This document shows positions 56,701 to 64,000 of a stretch of 64,000 bases of DNA, piece by piece; the stretch's first letter is position 1; the number at the start of each line of letters is the position of its first letter. The notes beneath the pieces were generated by a model. That model made no database searches, had not been told where the DNA came from, and saw only the letters and a list, made by a program, of their open reading frames with translations. Where the stretch lies: assembly GCA_949130485.1 (NCBI GenBank), contig OX422197.1, positions 5,255,193 to 5,319,192 on the forward strand, in the 5' to 3' direction. This DNA comes from Agelas oroides (lineage: Eukaryota; Porifera; Demospongiae; Agelasida; Agelasidae). A program made the translations under genes and the position numbers.

Positions 56701-58330
56701 CCTGACTAGACCCCACTCTACCTCACTCTACCACACTCTACACCGACTCTACCTCACTCTACCACACTCTACCACGACTCTACCTCACTTTACCAACATT
56801 TACCCTCACTCTACCTCACTCTACCACACTCTACCCTTGCTCGACCCGACTCTACCTCACTCTACCACACTCTACCCCGACTCTACCTCACTCTACCACA
56901 CTCTACTCTGGCTCGACCCCGACTCTACATCACTCTACCACACACTAACATCACTAGACCCTACTCTACCTCACTCTATCACACTCTACGCCGATTCTAC
57001 CTCACTCTAACACACTCTACCACGACTCTACCTCACTATACCAACATTTACCCTCACTCTACCTCACTCTACCACTCCCTACCCTGGTTCGACCCGACTC
57101 TACCTTACTCTACCACACTCTACACCGACTCTACCTCACTCTACCACACTCTACCCCGACTCTACCTCACTCTACCACACTCTACCCTGTTTCGACCCAA
57201 CTCTACCTCCCTCTACCACAATCTTCCCTTGCTAGACCCGACTCTACCTCACTCAAACACCCTCTACCCTGGATCGACCCAACTCCACCTCACTCTACCA
57301 CACTCTAACCCGACTCTACCTCACTCTACCACACTCTACCCTGGCTCGACCCGACTCTACCTCACTCTACCACACTCTACCCTTGCTCTACGCGACTCTA
57401 CCTCACTCTACCACACTCTACCCTGGCTCGACCTGACTCTACCTCACTCTACGATACTCTACCCTGGCTAGACCCGACTCTTACTCACTCTACCACACTG
57501 TACCCTGGCTCGACCTAACTCTACCTCACTCTACCACACTCTACCACGACTCTACCTCACTCTACCACAATCTACCCCGACTCTACCTCACTCTACCACT
57601 CTCTACCCTTGCTCGACCCGACTCTACCTGACTCTACCACACTCTACCCCGACTCTACCTCACTCTACCACACTCTACCCTGGCTCGACCCGACTCTACC
57701 TCACTCTACCACACTCTACCCTGACTCGACCCGACTCTACCTCACTCTACCACACTCTACCCTGGCTAGAACCGATTCTTCCTCACTCTACCACACTCTA
57801 CCATGACTCTACCTCACTCTACCACACTCTACCCTTGCTCAAGCCGACTCTACCTCACTCTACCACACTCTACCCTGGCTCGACGCGACTCTACCTCACT
57901 TCACCACACTCTACCCCAACTCTATCTCTACCACACTCTATCCCGACTCTACCTCAATCTACCACACTCTACCCTGCCTAGACCCGACTCTACCTCACCC
58001 TACCACACTCTACCCTTGCTCAACCCGAATCTACCTCACTGTACCGCGCTCTACCCTGGCTCAACCCAACTCTACCTCACTCTACCACACTCTACCCCGA
58101 CGCTACCTCACTCTACCACATTCTACCCCGACTCTACCTCACTCTACCTCTCTCTACCCTGAATCTACCTTACTCTACCACACTCTACCCCGACTCTACC
58201 ACACACTACCACACTCTACCCTTGCTCTACCCGACTCTACCTCACTCTACCACACTCTACCCTGACTCTACCACACTCTACCACACTCTACTTTTGCTCT
58301 CCCCGACTCTACCTCACTCTACCACACTCT
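56023..58330 (+). repeat. Array block resembling 12.1-14.4 kb
   Basis: TTTCTCGAAC at 56060 corresponds to 12121 (offset 43,939). Landmarks 57229 and 57609 correspond to 13248 and 13628 (offset 43,981). The order of variants is conserved, with small indels. No gene. Confidence 0.8.
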
Positions 58331-61020
58331 ACCCTTGCGCGACCTGTCTGTACCTCACTCTACCACACTCTACCCTGGCTGGACCCGACTCTACCTCACC
58401 CTACCACACTCTACCATGGCTCGACCCAACTCTACCTCACTCTACCACACTCTACCCCGACTCTACCTCACTCTACCACATTCTACCCCGACTCTACCTC
58501 ACTCTACCACACTCTACCCTGGCTCGACCAGACTCTACCTCACTCTACCTCCATCTACCCTGTCTAGACCCGACTCTACCTCACTCTACCACACTGTAAC
58601 CCGACTCTACCTCACTCTACCACACTCTACCCTGGGTCGACCCGACTCTACCTCACTCTACCACACTCTACCCTTGCTCTACCCGACTCTACCTCACTCT
58701 ACCACACTCTACCCAGGCTCGACCTGACTCTACCTCACTCTACGATATTCTACCCTGGCTAGACCCAACTCTTACTCACTCTACCACACTCTACCCTGGC
58801 TCGACCCAACTCTACCTCACTCTACCACAATCTACCCCGACTCTACCTCACTCTACCACACTCTACCCTGGCTCGAATCGACTCTGCCTCACTGTACCCT
58901 GTCTAGACCCGACTCTACCTCACTCTACCACACTCTACCCCAACTCTACCTCACTCTACGACACTGTACCCCGACTCTACCTCACTCTACCACACTCTAC
59001 CCTTGCTCGATCCGACTCTACCTGACTCTACCACACTCTACCCCGACTCTACCTCACTCTACGACACTCTACCCCAACTCTACCTCACTCTACCACACTC
59101 TACCCTGGCTCGATCCGACTCTACCTCACTCTACCACACTCTACCCCGACTCTACCTCACTCTACCACACTCTACCCTGGCTCGACCCGACTCTACCTCA
59201 CTCTACCACACTCTACCCTGGCTAGAACCGATTCTTCCTCACTCTACCACACTCTACCATGACTCTACCTCACTCTACCACACTCTACCCTGGCTCAACC
59301 CGACTCTACCTCACTCTACCACACTCTACCCTGGCTCGACGCGACTCTACCTCACTTCACCACACTCTACCCCAACTCTACCTCTACCACACTCTATCCC
59401 GTCTCTACCTCAATCTACCACACTCTACCCTGGCTAGACCCGACTCTACCTCACCCTACCACACTCTACCCTTGCTCAACCCGAATCTACCTCACTCTAC
59501 CGCACTCTACCCTGGCTCAACCCAACTCTACCTCACTCTACCACACTCTACCCCGACGCTACCTCACTCTACCACACTCTACCCCGACTCTACCTAACTC
59601 TACCTCTCTCTACCCCGACTCTACCTTACTCTACCACACTCTACCCCGACTCTACCACACTCTACCACACTCTACCCTTGCTCTACCCGACTCTACCTCA
59701 CTCTACCACACTCTACCCTTGCTCGACCTGTCTGTACCTCACTCTACCACACTCTACCCTGGCTAGACCCGACTCTACCTCACTCTACCACACTCTACCA
59801 TGGCTCGACCCAACTCTATCTCACTCTACCACACTCTACCCCGACTCTACCTCACTCTACCACATTCTACCCCGACTCTACCTCACTCTACCACACTCTA
59901 CCCTGGCTCGACCAGACTCTACCTCACTCTACCTCGCTCTACCCTGTCTAGACCCGACTCTACCTCACTCTACCACACTCTACCCCGACTCTACCTCACT
60001 CTACGACTCTCTTCCCCGACTCTACCTCACTCTACCACCCTCTACCCTTGCTCGACCCGACTCTCCCTCACTCTACCACACTCTACCCCGATTCTACCTC
60101 ACTCTACGACACTCTACCCCGACTCTACCTCACTCTGCAACACTCTACCCTGGCTCGACCCGACTCTACCTCACTCTACCACACTCTACCCCGACTCTAC
60201 CCCACTCTACCACACTCTACCCTGGCTCGCCCCAACTCTTCCTCACTCTCCCACCATCTACCCCGACTCTACCTCACTCTACCACACTCTACCCTGACTC
60301 GACCCGACTCTACCTCACTCTATCACACTCTACTCTTTCTCGTCCCGACTCTACCTCACTCTACCCCACTCTACCCTGGCTCGACCCGACTTTACCTCAC
60401 TCTATCACACTCTACCCCGAGTCTACCTCACTCTACCACAATCTACCCTGGCTCGACCCGACTCTACCTCACTCTACCACACTCTACCCCAACTCTACCT
60501 CACTCTACGACACTCTACCTCGACTCTACCTCACTCTACCACACTCTACCGCGACTCTACCTCACTGTACCAACATTTACCCTGACTCTACCTCACTCTA
60601 CCACACTCTACACTGGCTCGACCTGTCTCTACCTCACTCTACCACACTCTAGCCTGGCTAAACCCGACTCTACATCACTCTACTACACTCTACCCTGGCT
60701 CGCCCCGACTCTACCTCATTCTACCACACTCTACCCAGGCTCAACCCGTCTGTACCTCACTCTACTACACTCTACCCTTTCTCGACCAGACTCTACCTCG
60801 CTCTACGACACTCTACCCCAACTCTACCTCACTCAACGACACTCTACCCCAACTCTACCTCACTCTACCACACTCTACCCTTGCTCGACCCAACTCTACC
60901 TGACTCTACCACACTCTACCCCGACTCTACCTCACTCTACGACACTCTACCCCAACTCTACCTCACTCTACCACACTCTACCCTGGCTCGACCCGACTCT
61001 ACCTCACTCTACCACACTCT
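58331..61020 (+). repeat. 2680-bp tandem duplication, copy 1
   Basis: Landmarks 59003/61683, 59259/61939, 59678/62358 and 59800/62480 are all 2680 bp apart. The copy starts near ACCCTTGCGCGACC at 58331 (partner ACCCTTGCGCAACC at 61021, with 10 bp lost in the second copy just after it). Confidence 0.88.
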
Positions 61021-63480
61021 ACCCTTGCGCAACCTGTCTGTACCTCACTCTACCCTGGCTAGACCCGACTCTACCTCACCCTACCACACTCTACCATGGC
61101 TCGACCCAACTCTACCTCACTCTACCACACTCTACCCCGACTCTACCTCACTCTACCACATTCTACCCCGACTCTACCTCACTCTACCACACTCTACCCT
61201 GGCTCGACCAGACTCTACCTCACTCTACCTCCATCTACCCTGTCTAGACCCGACTCTACCTCACTCAACCACACTCTAACCCGACTCTACCTCTCTCTAC
61301 CACACTCTACCCTGGCTCGACCCGACTCTACCTCACTCTACCACACTCTACCCTTGCTCTACCCGACTCTACCTCACTCTACCACACTCTACCCTGGCTC
61401 GACCTGACTCTACCTCACTCTACGATACTCTACCCTGGCTAGACCCGACTCTTACTCACTCTACCACACTCTACCCTGGCTCGACCCAACTCTACCTCAC
61501 TCTACCACAATCTACCCCGACTCTACCTCACTCTACCACACTCTACCCTGGCTCGAATCGACTCTACCTCACTCTACCCTGTCTAGAGCCGACTCTACGT
61601 CACTCTACCACACTCTACCCCAACTCTACCTCACTCTACGACACTGTACCCCGACTCTACCTCACTCTACCACACTCTACCCTTGCTCGACCCGACTCTA
61701 CCAGACTCTACCACACTCTACCCCGACTCTACCTCACTCTACGACACTCTACGCCAACTCTACCTCACTCTACCACACTCTACCCTGGCTCGACCCGACT
61801 CTCCCTCACTCTACCACACTCTACCCCGACTCTACCTCAGTCTACCACACTCTACCCTGGCTCGACCCGACTCTACCTCACTCTACCACACTCTACCCTG
61901 GCTAGAACCGATTCTTCCTCACTCTACCACACTCTACCATGACTCTACCTCACTCTACCACACTCTACCCTGGCTCAACCCGACTCTACCTCACTCTACC
62001 ACACTCTACCCTGGCTCGACGCGACTCTACCTCACTTCACCACACTCTACCCCAACTCTACCTCTACCACACTCTATCCCGTCTCTACCTCAATCTACCA
62101 CACTCTACCCTGGCTAGACCCGACTCTACCTCACCCTACCACACTATACCCTTGCTCAACCCGAATCTACCCCACTCTACCGCACTCTACCCTGGCTCAA
62201 CCCAACTCTACCTCACTCTACCACACTCTACCCCGACGCTACCTCACTCTACCACACTCTACCCCGACTCTACCTCACTCTACCTCTCTCTACCCCGACT
62301 CTACCTTACTCTACCACACTCTACCCCGACTCTACCACACTCTACCACACTCTACCCTTGCTCTACCCGACTCTACCTCACTCTACCACACTCTACCCTT
62401 GCTCGACCTGTCTGTACCTCACTCTACCACACTCTACCCTGGCTAGACCCGACTCTACCTCACTCTACCACACTCTACCATGGCTCGACCCAACTCTACC
62501 TCACTCTACCACACTCTACCCCGACTCTACCTCACTCTACCACATTCTACCCCGACTCTACCTCACTCTACCACACTCTACCCTGGCTCGACCAGACTCT
62601 ACCTCACTCTACCTCGCTCTACCCTGTCTAGACCCGACTCTACCTCACTCTACCACACTCTACCCCGACTCTACCTCACTCTACGACTCTCTTCCCCGAC
62701 TCTACCTCACTCTACCACCCTCTACCCTTGCTCGACCCGACTCTCCCTCACTCTACCACACTCTACCCCGACTCTACCTCACTCTACGACACTCTACCCC
62801 GACTCTACCTCACTCTGCAACACTCTACCCTGGCTCGACCCGACTCTACCTCACTCTACCACACTCTATCCCGACTCTACCCCACTCTACCACACTCTAC
62901 CCTGGCTCGCCCCAACTCTTCCTCACTCTCCCACACTCTACCCCGACTCTACCTCACTCTACCACACTCTACCCTGACTCGACCCGACTCTACCTCACTC
63001 TATCACACTCTACTCTTTCTCGTCCCGACTCTACCTCACTCTACCCCACTCTACCCTGGCTCGACCCGACTTTACCTCACTCTATCACACTCTACCCCGA
63101 GTCTACCTCACTCTACCACACTCTACCCTGGCTCGACCCGACTCTACCTCACTCTACCACACTCTACCCCGACTCTACCTCACTCTACGACACTCTACCT
63201 CGACTCTACCTCACTCTACCACACTCTACCGCGACTCTACCTCACTGTACCAACATTTACCCTGACTCTACCTCACTCTACCACACTCTACACTGGCTCG
63301 ACCTGTCTCTACCTCACTCTACCACACTCTAGCCTGGCTAAACCCGACTCTACATCACTCTACAACACTCTACCCTGGCTCGCCCCGACTCTACCTCATT
63401 CTACCACACTCTACCCAGGCTCAACCCGTCTGTACCTCACTCTACCACACTCTACCCTTTCTCGACCAGACTCTACCTCA
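61021..63480 (+). repeat. 2680-bp tandem duplication, copy 2
   Basis: Second copy, recognisable up to about 63480 (CTTTCTCGACCAGACTC). The long frames 62358-63332 and 59678-60652 are the same repeat translation in the two copies. Confidence 0.88.
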
Positions 63481-64000
63481 CTCTACCACACTCTACCCCA
63501 ACTCTACCTCACTCAACGACACTCTACCCCGACTCTACCTCACTCTACGACACTCTACCCCAACTCTACCTCACTCTACCACACTCTACCCTGGCTCGAC
63601 CCGACTCTACCTCACTCTACCACACTCTACCCTGTCTCGACCAGACTCTACCTCACTCTACCTCCATCTACCCTGTCTAGACCCGACTCTACCTCATTCT
63701 ACCACACTCTAACCCGACTCTACCTCACTCTACCACACTCTACCCTGTCTCGACCAGACTCTACCTCACTCTACTTCCATCTACCCTGTCTAGACCCGAC
63801 TCTACCTCACTCTACCACACTCTACCCTGTCTCGACCAGACTCTACCTCACTCTACTTCCATCTACCCTGTCTAGACCCGACTCTACCTCACTCTACCAC
63901 ACTCTAACCCGACTCTACCTCACTCTACCACACTCTACCCTGGCTCGACCCGACTCTACCTCACTCTATCACACTCTACTCTTTCTCGTCCCGACTCTAC
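63481..64000 (+). repeat. Array tail with short local triplication
   Basis: CTGTCTCGACCAGAC appears at 63632, 63745 and 63827, spaced 113 bp (31+41+41) and 82 bp (41+41). Each is followed by TCCATCTACCCTGTCTAG. The window ends inside a CTCTTTCTCGTCCCG unit, so the array continues. Confidence 0.8.

Larger units (their letters stand above)
1..64000 (+). repeat. Continuous satellite array built from 31-bp and 41-bp units
   Basis: Every line of the window is made of the word CTCTACC followed by a short variable tail, on the + strand, except for the inverted segments listed separately. Three words form a unit: CTCTACCTCA, CTCTACCACA, then CTCTACCCCGA (31 bp, S). In the long form the last word is CTCTACCCTGG plus CTCGACCCGA (41 bp, L). 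Common variants are CTCTACGACA, CTGTACC with CAACATTTACC, CTAGACCC or CTAAACCC for CTCGACCC, and CTCTTTCTCGTCCC. By division, the window holds roughly 1,700-1,800 units (an estimate, not a count). The array extends past both ends. Nothing resembling a gene, promoter, terminator or mobile element interrupts it. This is directly seen; assignment to heterochromatin in a eukaryotic nucleus is inference. Confidence 0.97.
1..64000 (+). other. Massively repeated CTACCTCA (let-7 seed-match 8-mer)
   Basis: The first word of nearly every unit, CTCTACCTCACTC, contains CTACCTCA. In RNA, CUACCUCA is the canonical 8-mer target site for let-7 (seed GAGGUAG plus A opposite position 1). Spacing is mainly 31 or 41 bp. 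Presence is directly seen. By extrapolation there are on the order of 1,500 sites (not counted). Pairing outside the seed looks poor: the base opposite let-7 position 9 is a U-U mismatch. No promoter or transcript evidence exists, so a regulatory role is speculative. Confidence 0.45.

Noticed and set aside
1..64000. CRISPR array
   Set aside because: The periodic 31-41 bp pattern has no unique spacers: the intervals between repeats are themselves repeat words, and the array is far too long and uniform.
1..64000. G-quadruplex on the - strand
   Set aside because: G runs are mostly GG separated by about 8 nt (GGTAGAGTGTGG), with only occasional GGG or GGGG. Loops are too long and tetrads too few for a confident call.
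1..64000. CENP-B box or known named satellite family
   Set aside because: I see no TTCG...CGGGA-type box with the right spacing and do not recognise the 31/41-bp unit as a named family. A database search of the consensus would decide.

Overview
The whole 64 kb window is one uninterrupted tandem-repeat (satellite/minisatellite) array. It runs in at position 1 and runs out at position 64000. I see no unique-sequence gap, transposon, rRNA, tRNA or protein-coding gene. The + strand is rich in C, T and A and very poor in G. The scale, the nested unequal-crossover structure and the lack of genes point to a nuclear eukaryotic genome (heterochromatic, subtelomeric or pericentromeric DNA). I cannot name the species or chromosome.

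Basic build: the core is a 10-bp word, CTCTACC plus three variable bases. Three words make a 31-bp short unit S (CTCTACCTCA, CTCTACCACA, CTCTACCCCGA). In the 41-bp long unit L the third word is CTCTACCCTGG followed by CTCGACCCGA. S and L alternate irregularly, and most length differences between duplicated blocks are sums of 31 and 41 (31, 41, 62, 82, 113). Above this lies a hierarchy of nested segmental tandem duplications: about 444, 731, 990, 1250/1291, 1456, 2132, 2574, 2680, 3534/3565 and 8747/8829 bp. More distant copies lie about 7.4, 7.5, 30.0 and 44.0 kb apart.

Layout: 1-2872 is a copy of the type seen at 29.5-32.8 kb. 2873-5975 and 10324-13490 are two copies of one block. 5981-8521 is a 1.25/1.29 kb duplication. 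8522-10323 is a mosaic. 13976-16887 holds two 1456-bp units. 16501-24864 holds a 3565-bp unit, a 3534-bp unit and a partial third. 24865-28623 is a mosaic with a 1204-bp duplication. 28624-40024 carries three palindromes plus 2574-bp and 2132-bp duplications. About 38440-56022 is an 8.8 kb tandem duplication. 56023-58330 resembles 12.1-14.4 kb. 58331-63480 is a 2680-bp duplication. 63481-64000 is more of the same array.

Two kinds of strand switch break the otherwise uniform orientation. One is three 120-bp-arm inverted repeats (28624, 36089, 38221), whose arms carry 2, 1 and 0 mismatches. The other is an exact 175-bp in-place inversion (42450-42624, copied at 51197-51371) cut at unit boundaries. 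Nearly every unit also contains CTACCTCA on the + strand, the canonical 8-mer let-7 microRNA seed match. The TA step of each CTCTACC recurs every 10-11 bp, in phase with the DNA helix. The many long + strand open frames (up to 743 codons) are by-products of stop-poor repeat sequence and are not annotated as genes.
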